From Spirochaetota bacterium (GTDB lineage: Bacteria > Spirochaetota > UBA4802 > UBA5550): a stretch of 50,129 nt of DNA. A model generated the notes under the pieces. That model was not told the origin of the DNA, searched no databases, and saw only the letters and a program-made list of their open reading frames with translations. How positions within the stretch are numbered: the stretch's first letter is position 1; every line of letters starts with the position of its first letter. Below are positions 42,645-50,129 of this stretch, piece by piece. The position numbers were made by a program, and so were the translations under genes. The stretch is from the NCBI GenBank assembly GCA_009787025.1, contig WRGT01000069.1, positions 1 to 50,129 of the forward strand, given 5' to 3'.

Positions 42645-43073
42645 ATGCTGAATAAAAAATCAGAAGCAAATCTGGAAATTGCAAAGCTATGCCTGGAAAA
42701 GGAAGATGAAAACTTTTTCTCGGCAGGAGTTTCAAGGGCATATTATGCAATTTTTCAGGCAACAAAATATTTGCTTGAAAAAAATTGTTTCGATTATAAA
42801 AAGTTTAAAAGAAATGAGCCTAGAGCCAAAAAGCAAAGGGATTATGCGCACGGCAGCATAAGTATAGCATTAGAATATTTTTTGTTAAATAACGGATTTA
42901 ACGGGCAAAATGATTTAAGGTTTATAAATTATATGTACACAACTTTCAATAAACTCTATTATTGGAGACTTGAAAGTGATTATAAAGATACCGTCATTAG
43001 TAAAAAAACTCTGAAAAAGGCATTAAAAAGAACTGAAATGTTTATTAATGAATTAAAAAAATACAATATATAA
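42645..43073 (+). CDS. HEPN-domain protein
   Basis: The 142-residue helical protein matches the HEPN fold: AGVSRAYYAIFQATKYLLEKNC, AHGSISIALEYFLL, and the C-terminal YYWRLESDYKDTVISKKTLKKALKRTEMFINELKK. HEPN proteins in small two-gene modules are usually RNases (toxins) or nucleotidyltransferase partners. The usual R-x4-6-H active motif is not clear; the nearest is RDYAH, with only three residues between, so nuclease activity is doubtful. The gene is followed after 10 bases by a 96-residue partner, likely one transcript. Confidence 0.7.
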   Translation: MLNKKSEANLEIAKLCLEKEDENFFSAGVSRAYYAIFQATKYLLEKNCFDYKKFKRNEPRAKKQRDYAHGSISIALEYFLLNNGFNGQNDLRFINYMYTTFNKLYYWRLESDYKDTVISKKTLKKALKRTEMFINELKKYNI

Positions 43074-43083
43074 GGATAAACTT

Positions 43084-43374
43084 ATGAATAAAAAGCTAAA
43101 GCAACTGATTATAAAACATATAAATATTGTAAAATCCATGTATCCTGAAGTTTATATTGAAGTTGATATGATTGGTGATGACATTTTAGTTGGTATTGAT
43201 TCTCTGGATATTTCTGACGAAGAAAGATATGAAGACTTGATGGTCAATTTTATTAGAGAATATCACAGTAAAGGATTTCTTAATGTTTACTGGGGTGTTA
43301 ATGATACTTTAACCTGCGACAACCTTAGCCTGTTAGAAAATTCTGATAAAATACCAAGTGTAATAAATTTTTAA
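43084..43374 (+). CDS. Small acidic partner of the HEPN protein, unknown
   Basis: The 96-residue protein reads IEVDMIGDDILVGIDSLDISDEERYEDLMVNFIREY and FLNVYWGVNDTLTCDNLSLLENS. It is acidic, without signal or membrane segment, and mixes strands and helices. It does not show the GSxxxxD motif of the nucleotidyltransferases usually paired with HEPN proteins. Its place directly after the HEPN gene suggests a partner or antitoxin role, but this is inferred from position only. Confidence 0.5.
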   Translation: MNKKLKQLIIKHINIVKSMYPEVYIEVDMIGDDILVGIDSLDISDEERYEDLMVNFIREYHSKGFLNVYWGVNDTLTCDNLSLLENSDKIPSVINF

Positions 43375-43381
43375 CGGTTGG

Positions 43382-43401
43382 GGCACAAAATTTTGTGCCC
43401 T
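43382..43401. repeat. Perfect 20 bp palindrome after the HEPN pair
   Basis: GGGCACAAAATTTTGTGCCC is a perfect palindrome between the HEPN partner's stop (43374) and the convergent smc stop (43413). It may act as a bidirectional terminator hairpin, though without a loop. A related sequence forms the core of the inverted repeat at 46205-46252. Confidence 0.7.
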
Positions 43402-43412
43402 TACGGGCTCCA

Positions 43413-46151
43413 TCACTCTACTCTCTCAATCTTTAATGAAATCAGCTTAGAAACACCCGGCTCTTCCATTGTAATTCCATAGATTGATTCGCATATATTC
43501 ATAGTCTTCTTATTATGCGTTACTATAATAAACTGCGTACCCTTAGCAAACTCTCTCAGCATCTTAACAAATTTCCCAATATTCTGTTCATCAAGGGGAG
43601 CATCTATCTCATCAAGAAAACAGAACGGAGACGGCTTAACCATATATGTTGCAAATAAAAGGGCTATGGCTGTTAAAGCTCTCTCGCCGCCTGATAACAG
43701 ATTGATATTCTTAAACTTTTTCCCCGGAGGTCTTACCATAATATCAATACCGCTGTCCAATACATTTGCCGTATCAATCATTTCAAGAAAAGCTTCGCCG
43801 CCCTCAAAAAGTCTTTTAAATACATCTGAAAAATTCTTCTGAATATCATTAAATGTATTCATAAAAAGATCTATAGAGGTTTTATTAATATCCTCAATAA
43901 CATCTATAATATCCTGCCTCGCCTTTTCTATATCCGCCTTTTGGTCAATATAGTATTCAAATCTCTTTTTCAAATCACGAAACTCTTCAATTGCAAGATT
44001 ATTGATTGGTCCCAATTCCTGTATCTTTTTTCTCAGCTCCTGCATCTCCTCTTGCAAATCGTTCGCCATTGTATCATTTATTTTCAAATCATCCAAGTCT
44101 TTAACCTTTTTCTCATACTCTATCCAAAGATAATCTTGAATTGAGTCTCTTTTAAAAGATAGTTCGACCTCCGTTCTCTCCATAGCATTGATTTTATCAA
44201 GAATCTTTGTAAATTCCTCTTCATCCTTTTTTGATTCTGTTTTACGGTTTATTATGTTACTTTCAATTTCGCCTCTTTTGGCAACAAGTTCGGCTATGCT
44301 TGCTTTCAAGGCTTCACTCTTTTCATTAAACTGAATCAGCCTGTCTTCCGATTCTTTTATCTCTCTATTAATTTCATCAATTACTTTATCTGTTACGACT
44401 ATCTCTTCGTTAAAATTATCTATCTGTTTTTTAATATCATCAATCTGATATATTAAAGATGATAACTGCTTCTCAATCCAATCACAATCATTTTCATACT
44501 TAGCTATGTCTTTTTCAATCCTTGTTATCATAGAGTTTATATTCTCCAACTCCTGCTGTTCGCTATGTATAAACTCGTCAAGAAGTCCGTTATCCGCCTT
44601 TAGTTCATCTGTCTTAAGAACCGCTTCACGTATCTGCTTATCAAGCTTCTCTTTATCTGCATGTATTCCTGTCTTATCAAAAAGTATAGACCTGAACCCG
44701 TCCTCATAGCTTTCAAACTTATCAATACTGTCTTTTAAATATTTGATATTTATCTTTTCAAGAAATCCTCTTGCGCTGTCAAAAGAATTTATCTTCAGTT
44801 CATCAATAGCGCTGTTTAAATTCGCTTCTATTGCATTCAGTTCATTTTCTATAACACGCTTTACCTCTACCCTTTCCAGCTCGGAATTTTCAAGTTCAAG
44901 TTTTCTCTTTTCAATAGCATCTACAAGTTTTTTGATTACAACCTCTATAGATTCACGCAATTTCTTTAAAGAATTTTCATTATCCTTTATCCTTTTATTA
45001 TTATCCTCAATCTTATCTCTGGAGCCGTGTATCGAATCAATTTTCTTTTTTCTGCCGTTAAAAAATTCCAAGAGTTTACTTTTATCTTCGTTTATCTTGT
45101 CTTTAAGAACAATCACAGTCTCTTCATTCTTTTTCTTTTCAGCAAGAAGACGTTCACGGCTTGAACCTCTCTCTTCGAGCTTTTTTAAAATGCTGCTTTT
45201 TCTCGCCAAGTGTTCATCCGCCAACTGTCTGTTCTTTTTTGCGGATATATCTATGGTTTCTCTTCTCACTCTGTATGTATCAAGCTTTTTCTCAATCTCA
45301 AACAGCTCATACTGAAGGTCGTTTTTTCTCTTTTCATCTTTTTCATTTTCAGATGATGTTACTGCGACTCTTGCAGCTATCTTCTCTTTCTCCTGCTTTA
45401 ACTTTTCTATCTCAACATGATTCTTATCAAATCTCTTAGCAATATCTTTAAACTTTAAAACATTAAGCTTTATATCAATATCCGAAGCCTTCCCTTTCAG
45501 ATTAAGGAACTCCTTTGTCTTCTCAGCCTGTTTTGACTTCAGCTCTTTTTCTCTCTCTATTTCCTTAATTATATCGTTTAGTCTGTTTATGTTCTCTCCT
45601 GTGTCTTGCAGTTTCTTTAAGGATTCCCTTTTCTGCATTTTATATCTGGATATTCCGGCAGCCTCTTCAAAAAGGTACCTTCTGTCCTCTGCCTTTGTAG
45701 AAAGAATAAGATCTATCTTACCCTGCTCAAGAACAGAATAGGCTGATTTCCCTATACCTGTATCCATAAAGAGCTTATCTATATCTTTAAGCCTGACAGG
45801 GGATCTGTTTATGAGGTACTCCGATTCACCGTCTCTAAAAATACGCCTGCCGACAGTTACGCTGTCGGAATCAAAATCGAGTATCCTGTTACTGTTGTCT
45901 ATAGTTAATGCGACCTCTGCAAGTGAAAGGGCTTTTCTCTGATCTGTTCCCGAAAAGATAATATCTTCCATTGTCTGCCCGCGTATATTCTTTGCCTGTT
46001 TTTCGCCAAGAACCCATTTTACCGCATCAACTATATTTGATTTACCGCAGCCGTTTGGTCCGACTACTGCAGTAATTCCCGACTCAAAGTCAACTTGAGT
46101 CTTGTCTGCAAAGGATTTAAATCCAAACATCTCTATTGATTTAAGGAACAT
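43413..46151 (-). CDS. smc: Short chromosome segregation protein SMC
   Basis: The 912-residue protein has the N-terminal ATPase head (GFKSFADKTQVDFESGITAVVGPNGCGKSNIVDAVKWVLGE, GKSAYSVLEQGKIDLIL) and the C-terminal head (LSGGERALTAIALLF, CFLDEIDAPLDEQNIGKF, HNKKTMNICESIYG). Two long coiled coils connect them. Where most SMCs have a globular hinge, here the middle (about residues 445-500) only shows IKYLKDSIDKFESYEDGFRSILFDKTGIHADKEKLDKQI, so the protein is about 270 residues shorter than the usual 1180. SMC dimers load on DNA with ScpAB to condense and segregate chromosomes. Reduced SMCs of this kind are, to my memory, found in spirochaetes. Confidence 0.9.
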   Translation of the reverse strand: MFLKSIEMFGFKSFADKTQVDFESGITAVVGPNGCGKSNIVDAVKWVLGEKQAKNIRGQTMEDIIFSGTDQRKALSLAEVALTIDNSNRILDFDSDSVTVGRRIFRDGESEYLINRSPVRLKDIDKLFMDTGIGKSAYSVLEQGKIDLILSTKAEDRRYLFEEAAGISRYKMQKRESLKKLQDTGENINRLNDIIKEIEREKELKSKQAEKTKEFLNLKGKASDIDIKLNVLKFKDIAKRFDKNHVEIEKLKQEKEKIAARVAVTSSENEKDEKRKNDLQYELFEIEKKLDTYRVRRETIDISAKKNRQLADEHLARKSSILKKLEERGSSRERLLAEKKKNEETVIVLKDKINEDKSKLLEFFNGRKKKIDSIHGSRDKIEDNNKRIKDNENSLKKLRESIEVVIKKLVDAIEKRKLELENSELERVEVKRVIENELNAIEANLNSAIDELKINSFDSARGFLEKINIKYLKDSIDKFESYEDGFRSILFDKTGIHADKEKLDKQIREAVLKTDELKADNGLLDEFIHSEQQELENINSMITRIEKDIAKYENDCDWIEKQLSSLIYQIDDIKKQIDNFNEEIVVTDKVIDEINREIKESEDRLIQFNEKSEALKASIAELVAKRGEIESNIINRKTESKKDEEEFTKILDKINAMERTEVELSFKRDSIQDYLWIEYEKKVKDLDDLKINDTMANDLQEEMQELRKKIQELGPINNLAIEEFRDLKKRFEYYIDQKADIEKARQDIIDVIEDINKTSIDLFMNTFNDIQKNFSDVFKRLFEGGEAFLEMIDTANVLDSGIDIMVRPPGKKFKNINLLSGGERALTAIALLFATYMVKPSPFCFLDEIDAPLDEQNIGKFVKMLREFAKGTQFIIVTHNKKTMNICESIYGITMEEPGVSKLISLKIERVE

Positions 46152-46204
46152 ATTGTTTACTTTCTCTATAAAAATCTCTGTATTATAATTGTAATAATTT
46201 TTTG

Positions 46205-46252
46205 GTGTTTGACAGTAGGGACAAAAAATTTTTTGCCTCTACTGTCAAACAC
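46205..46252. repeat. 48 bp near-perfect inverted repeat
   Basis: The arms GTGTTTGACAGTAG and CTACTGTCAAACAC (14 bp perfect) enclose GGACAAAAAA/TTTTTTGCCT, so 23 of 24 pairs match if a G-T pair is allowed. It lies between the divergent smc and nadC genes. It resembles the palindrome at 43382 in its core (GGxxCAAAA/TTTTGxxCC). Confidence 0.75.
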
Positions 46253-46323
46253 GCAGGTCTCACAGGTTAAAGCAAGTAGATTTTTATTCGTGTGGGGGAA
46301 AAAATAAGCAAACATAAAAATAC

Positions 46324-46352
46324 TTGACCTGAATCTGTTTTACATATCTATT
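46324..46352 (+). promoter_or_regulatory. Candidate promoter for nadC-nadA-nadB
   Basis: TTGACC (46324-46329) is followed after 17 bases by TCTATT (46347-46352), a modest match. The leader to the nadC ATG would be about 65 bases. No clear operator for a NAD-responsive repressor was seen. Confidence 0.35.
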
Positions 46353-46423
46353 AAGCTAATTTAAAGAATCTCTTCTTTGAATTATTTAAATACTATTTTA
46401 GAGAAAATTTACAGTTAGTTGTT

Positions 46424-47260
46424 ATGAATAATTTTAATAATCTAAATCAACTCATAGAAACGGCGCTTTATGAAGACACGCTTAATATTGGAGATATAAC
46501 GTCCGAAGCAATCTTTAGCGACGAATTATACTCATATAAACTCATTGCAAAAGACAGCGGAGTGCTGTGCGGAATAGACATATTCATTGCCGTAATGAAA
46601 TATGTTGACAATAAAATAACAGTAAAAAAATTCTTTAATGACAAAGATGCAATAAATAAGGGCGATATTATAGGTGACGTCTCAGGTCCGGTAATATCCA
46701 TATTAAAAGGCGAAAGAACAGCGCTCAATTTTATATCGCACCTTTCGGGCATTGCAACAAAGACCGCTCTGTTTGTAAAAGAATCCAACGGAAGAACGAC
46801 CATTCTTGATACAAGAAAAACGCTTCCCGGATACAGAGAGCTGCAAAAATATGCAGTCCAGTGCGGCGGCGGAAAAAATCACAGGATGGGACTTTATGAT
46901 GCTATACTCATTAAGGATAATCACAGTGACTGCGCAGGCGGAATCACATCTGCAGTTGAAAAGGTCAAAGCCAAATGGGGTAATAAATACAAGATAGAGG
47001 TTGAAGCGCGGAATATTGACGAAGTAAAAGAAGCTGTAAAATGTAATGTTGACAGAATAATGCTTGATAATATGAGCAATAGTGACATGAAAGAAGCTGT
47101 TGATTATATCGGAGGCAGAATAGAAACCGAAGCCTCAGGCAATATGAATTTGCAGAGAATACATGACGTATCCCTGACAGGCGTTGATTTTATCTCATTC
47201 GGGGAGCTTACAAATTCGGTAAAGGCATTCGATTTCAGCCTAAAAGAAATCAAAGACTAA
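46424..47260 (+). CDS. nadC: Quinolinate phosphoribosyltransferase (NadC)
   Basis: The 278-residue protein has GERTALNFISHLSGIATKT, ILDTRKTLPGYRELQKYAVQCGGGKNHRMGLYDAILIKDNH (phosphoribosyl pyrophosphate and quinolinate binding, including the catalytic Lys in IKDNH), IEVEARNIDEVKEAV and DRIMLDNMS. NadC joins quinolinate to phosphoribosyl pyrophosphate to form nicotinate mononucleotide, releasing CO2. It is the first gene of a nadC-nadA-nadB operon. nadA starts 14 bases after its stop. The ribosome site is weak. The length is standard. Confidence 0.95.
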   Translation: MNNFNNLNQLIETALYEDTLNIGDITSEAIFSDELYSYKLIAKDSGVLCGIDIFIAVMKYVDNKITVKKFFNDKDAINKGDIIGDVSGPVISILKGERTALNFISHLSGIATKTALFVKESNGRTTILDTRKTLPGYRELQKYAVQCGGGKNHRMGLYDAILIKDNHSDCAGGITSAVEKVKAKWGNKYKIEVEARNIDEVKEAVKCNVDRIMLDNMSNSDMKEAVDYIGGRIETEASGNMNLQRIHDVSLTGVDFISFGELTNSVKAFDFSLKEIKD

Positions 47261-47274
47261 AGGCGGAGTATATA

Positions 47275-48345
47275 ATGGATTTCAGCAACTACAGTGATGA
47301 TATGTTAAAAGAATATATAGTTGATGCTAAAAAGAGACTCGGCGATAAACTCCTGATTCCGGCGCATCACTATATCGCTAGAGATATAATAGAGATTGCA
47401 GACATTACAGGCGACTCGTATAAGCTTGCAGTTGACGTCAGCAGGAGCAATGCCGAATTCATTGTATTCTGCGGAGTGAGATTTATGGCAGACGGCGCAA
47501 AAATATTGGCTTCAAAAAATCAACATATACTGCACCCTGTACCTGACGCGGGATGTCCCATGGCTGATATGATAGATGAAGAGACTGCGGAAAAAGTTGT
47601 TGAGAGATTAAGCAAAGAGTGCGGCAGAGAAATCATCCCTTTAGTATATATGAATTCATATGCAGATTCAAAAAATTTTTGCGGACGCATGAGCGGAACA
47701 GTATGCACAAGTTCAAATGCGGGAAAGATAGTACAACATTTTCTTGATAAAGGAAAGAGTATCTTCTTCTTTCCCGATTATCATCTGGGAATGAATACCG
47801 CTGTCAAACTAAGTATTGACGAATCGCAAATCGTTAAAGTAATGACGGACCTCTCCCTTGAAGATAATAAAGATATAAAGAACGGCAGGATGTTTCTATG
47901 GGATGGGTTCTGTCCCGTACATCAGGAATTTAACGATGAGGATATTATTTCAATGAGGAAGAAATATCCCGCATCAAAAATCATTGTTCATCCCGAAACG
48001 AAAAGGAGTGTCGCTTCTTTGGCAGACATATCGGGATCTACTCAGGAAATTTTTGACAATGTAGCGAAATCGGAAGATGGTTCTACATGGATTATAGGAA
48101 CCGAAACTACTTTTGTTAATAGAATCGCAAACACATTCCCAAAGAAAACAATACTTCCGCTTAAGCAGTCTCCGTGCAGTAATATGATGAAAATAAATCT
48201 AAGAAATACTGCTGAAATAATAAAATCCGTAGAAGATTATATTGGCGGCAAAGGGGACCTTAAAAATGAAGTCTTTGTTGATGACAGATTAAAGGGAAAT
48301 GCAAAAATTGCTCTTAACAGAATGATAGAAATTGTTGAAACGTAG
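47275..48345 (+). CDS. nadA: Quinolinate synthase (NadA)
   Basis: The 356-residue enzyme binds one [4Fe-4S] cluster through three cysteines, seen in VFCGVRFMADGAKIL (near 62-76), SGTVCTSSNAGKIV (near 142) and KQSPCSNMMKINL (near 302). Other landmarks are LLIPAHHYIARDIIEIADITGDS and PDYHLGMNTAVKL. NadA condenses iminoaspartate with dihydroxyacetone phosphate to make quinolinate. It sits between nadC and nadB, so all three steps of the aspartate route to NAD lie in one transcript. The start has GGCGGAG 8 bases upstream. Confidence 0.95.
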   Translation: MDFSNYSDDMLKEYIVDAKKRLGDKLLIPAHHYIARDIIEIADITGDSYKLAVDVSRSNAEFIVFCGVRFMADGAKILASKNQHILHPVPDAGCPMADMIDEETAEKVVERLSKECGREIIPLVYMNSYADSKNFCGRMSGTVCTSSNAGKIVQHFLDKGKSIFFFPDYHLGMNTAVKLSIDESQIVKVMTDLSLEDNKDIKNGRMFLWDGFCPVHQEFNDEDIISMRKKYPASKIIVHPETKRSVASLADISGSTQEIFDNVAKSEDGSTWIIGTETTFVNRIANTFPKKTILPLKQSPCSNMMKINLRNTAEIIKSVEDYIGGKGDLKNEVFVDDRLKGNAKIALNRMIEIVET

Positions 48346-48419
48346 GAGTCGTCCCTAACCGGTATTTGGCTAAACGAATGTATTTAAAATGACACAAGAA
48401 CGTAACCATGGAGAAAATC

Positions 48420-49991
48420 ATGAGGCATCAATTTGATGTTGTAATAGTAGGAACAGGTATAGCAGGGCTTACATGCGCAATCTATTTGAAGAAAGCCGGA
48501 CTTAATGTTGTATCAATGACAAAGGAGAGTCATATATCTGATAGCAATACGTTTCATGCGCAAGGCGGAATTGTAGCCTCAAAGGATGATGACTCTGCCA
48601 ATCTTCTTAGAGAGGATATACTCAATGCAGGATGTTCTTATAACAGGATCGATGCGGTAGAGTATTTTGTAAAATATGGTCCGCCATTGGTCTTTGACTT
48701 TTTAGTTAATGATGTGGGGATAGAGTTCAGCAAATCAAGCAAAGGGGATATTGACTATACCGAAGAAGCGGCTCACAGTGTTAAACGCATAGTGCATTTT
48801 GAAGATCATACGGGAGATAAAATTGAGGAATCACTTATAGATTATGCCAAGAAGATCGGAGTTAAGTTTCTTGTAGATTATACTGCCATTGACCTGATTA
48901 CAAACAATCACCATTCAAGAAATACTCAGGAGCTCTACAAGGAAAGAGAGGTCATGGGGATATATGCCTTAAACAATAAGAAAGATTACCCTGAAACATT
49001 CTTCGCTCAAAATGTAGTCCTTGCAACAGGCGGAATAGGAAATCTATATTATCACTCAACTAATCCGGTCTCTGCAACAGGTGACGGTATAAGTATGGCG
49101 TATAGAGCCGGAGCTGATATTATCAATGCCGAATTTGTTCAATTTCATCCTACATCCCTGTTCCATAGGGATATTAAAAGATTTTTGATTTCCGAATCAT
49201 TGAGGGGAGAAGGAGCGCGCCTAAAGGATCATAAAGATCATGAGTTTATGTATGAATATTCCGAGATGGGCGATCTTGCTCCAAGAGATGTTGTAGCGCG
49301 TTCAATTTATGATAGAATGTCGAAGACCGGTAAAGAGTATATGTTTCTTGATATAGCAAACTACTACGAGGGTTCCATACCTCTTGAAAAACGTTTCTCA
49401 AAAATATACTCAACATGTAAAGACGGCGGAATTGATATTACAAAAGAACCTATTCCCATTGTTCCGGCAGCCCACTATTTTTGCGGAGGTATAAAGGCAG
49501 ACATAAAAGGAAGAAGCTCTCTTAAAAATCTCTATGCGATAGGCGAAGCAGCCTGTACCGGACTGCATGGAGCGAATAGACTTGCATCAACATCTCTGTT
49601 AGAAGGTCTTCTGTGGGGTAAATCAACAGCTGAAGATATTATACAAAAAAAATATAGAATAAATACAAAGCGTTTCAGCAGTATTCCGGACTGGGAGATA
49701 CCGTCCGATATTGAAGAGTTTGATCCTCTGCTGATTGACCAGGATATAAAGGCTATTCAACTTACCATGTGGAACTATGCCGGGATTATAAGAACCGAAA
49801 AAGGGCTTAGACGCGCAGAGGCTGATCTTGATTACTATTCTCACAGGATAATGAGATTTTATAAGAGCGCCAAGCTGCACAAAGATATTATAGAGCTAAG
49901 AAATTCCGTTGTCTGTTCATCACTGATTGTTGCAGCGGCTCTGAGAAATACCAAATCTGTCGGATGTCATTACCGCTCTAAAAGTAATTAG
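48420..49991 (+). CDS. nadB: L-aspartate oxidase (NadB)
   Basis: From the ATG at 48420 (GGAG 6 bases before; the track's 48408 start is 4 codons earlier) the FAD enzyme has 523 residues. It shows VVIVGTGIAGLTCAIYLKKAGL (dinucleotide binding), HAQGGIVAS, EFVQFHPTSLF, SESLRGEGARL, APRDVVARSI, AAHYFCGGIKADIKGRS and AACTGLHGANRLASTSLLEGLLWG. These are the L-aspartate oxidase rather than the fumarate-reductase form. It makes iminoaspartate for NadA. A MITE-like element starts 11 bases after its stop. Confidence 0.95.
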   Translation: MRHQFDVVIVGTGIAGLTCAIYLKKAGLNVVSMTKESHISDSNTFHAQGGIVASKDDDSANLLREDILNAGCSYNRIDAVEYFVKYGPPLVFDFLVNDVGIEFSKSSKGDIDYTEEAAHSVKRIVHFEDHTGDKIEESLIDYAKKIGVKFLVDYTAIDLITNNHHSRNTQELYKEREVMGIYALNNKKDYPETFFAQNVVLATGGIGNLYYHSTNPVSATGDGISMAYRAGADIINAEFVQFHPTSLFHRDIKRFLISESLRGEGARLKDHKDHEFMYEYSEMGDLAPRDVVARSIYDRMSKTGKEYMFLDIANYYEGSIPLEKRFSKIYSTCKDGGIDITKEPIPIVPAAHYFCGGIKADIKGRSSLKNLYAIGEAACTGLHGANRLASTSLLEGLLWGKSTAEDIIQKKYRINTKRFSSIPDWEIPSDIEEFDPLLIDQDIKAIQLTMWNYAGIIRTEKGLRRAEADLDYYSHRIMRFYKSAKLHKDIIELRNSVVCSSLIVAAALRNTKSVGCHYRSKSN

Positions 49992-50001
49992 CTATATGTT
50001 T

Positions 50002-50129
50002 TCTATGTCATTGCGAGCGCTTCAGCCCGGTTAAGTATAGATTGAGTAACCTGCGCGTGGCAATCCAGAGTCTTAATTTATCCTACTGGATCGCCACGCC
50101 GAGTTTGCACTGTTTTATCGGGAGAACTT
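50002..50129. mobile_element. MITE-like palindromic element, copy B (cut by window end)
   Basis: The reverse complement of copy A (41512-41680) starts TCTATGTCATTGCGAGC at 50002 and aligns to the end of the window, with most positions identical, for example GCGTGGCAATCCAG and CTGGATCGCCACGCCGAGTTT. The distal inverted terminus (expected as GCTCGCGATGACGTAGA) would lie beyond 50129. It lacks the 15-base insertion of copy A. Confidence 0.75.

Noticed and set aside
43382-43401. Palindrome as a classical terminator
   Set aside because: It has no loop and no U tract; kept only as a repeat.
44743-45315. 190-residue plus-strand frame opposite smc
   Set aside because: It is a serine/phenylalanine-rich shadow of the smc coiled coil (antisense of K/E-rich codons).

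Overview
The window is a 50 kb, AT-rich, gene-dense bacterial chromosome segment, almost entirely housekeeping and metabolic genes, with small islands of toxin-antitoxin remnants and non-coding repeats. The cell is Gram-negative: there is a signal-peptide beta-barrel porin-like protein (8115-9497) and a POTRA plus outer-membrane barrel protein (24803-26437). The SMC protein is unusually short (912 aa) and has no recognisable globular hinge. I recall similarly short SMC proteins in spirochaetes, so a spirochaete-like host is my best guess, but this is an inference and not a firm call. No rRNA, tRNA, CRISPR array, prophage or intact transposase gene was seen.

Layout. 1-8 kb: winged-helix/flavoprotein pair, lone ABC ATPase, two metallo-beta-lactamase-fold hydrolases, a thioredoxin-fold secreted protein, an isolated hisD-like gene and an AlaA-type aminotransferase. 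8-15.4 kb: porin-like barrel, LysE/ArgO exporter, degenerate HD-GYP protein, acyl-ACP thioesterase-like protein, coiled-coil membrane protein and Ldh-family oxidoreductase. 15.4-22.8 kb: translation cluster on the minus strand (ABC-F, LepA, RlmB, CysS), interrupted by a vapB with an internally deleted vapC and by an intact hicAB module with a clear promoter/operator. 23.4-28.1 kb: a 512 bp gap with an orphan terminator, murB, and a two-gene operon of a DUF4139-like secreted protein and the POTRA-barrel protein. 28.4-37.4 kb: a GapN-type aldehyde dehydrogenase and three tandem paralogues of a large acetyl-CoA hydrolase/transferase. 37.6-42.3 kb: uvrA overlapped by a small acidic zinc-ribbon gene, then two unknown genes separated by a MITE-like element. 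42.6-50.1 kb: HEPN-domain pair, smc, then the nadC-nadA-nadB operon for de novo NAD synthesis. The window ends inside a second, inverted copy of the MITE-like element.

How the genes fit together. nadB, nadA and nadC form a complete route from aspartate to nicotinate mononucleotide. GapN and the CoA-transferase cluster point to glycolytic NADPH production and acyl-CoA/acetate exchange. CysS, RlmB, LepA and ABC-F are all translation-related. The most notable accessory signals are the CoA-transferase triplication (with duplicated 3' tails and a shared upstream motif), the vapC deletion relic, the hicAB operator placed exactly between -35 and -10, the paired MITE-like repeats (one abutting a start codon), the HD-GYP protein lacking the His of its HD dyad, and a possible non-coding RNA ending at an orphan terminator. 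I did not find a clearly new multi-gene defence or biosynthetic system.
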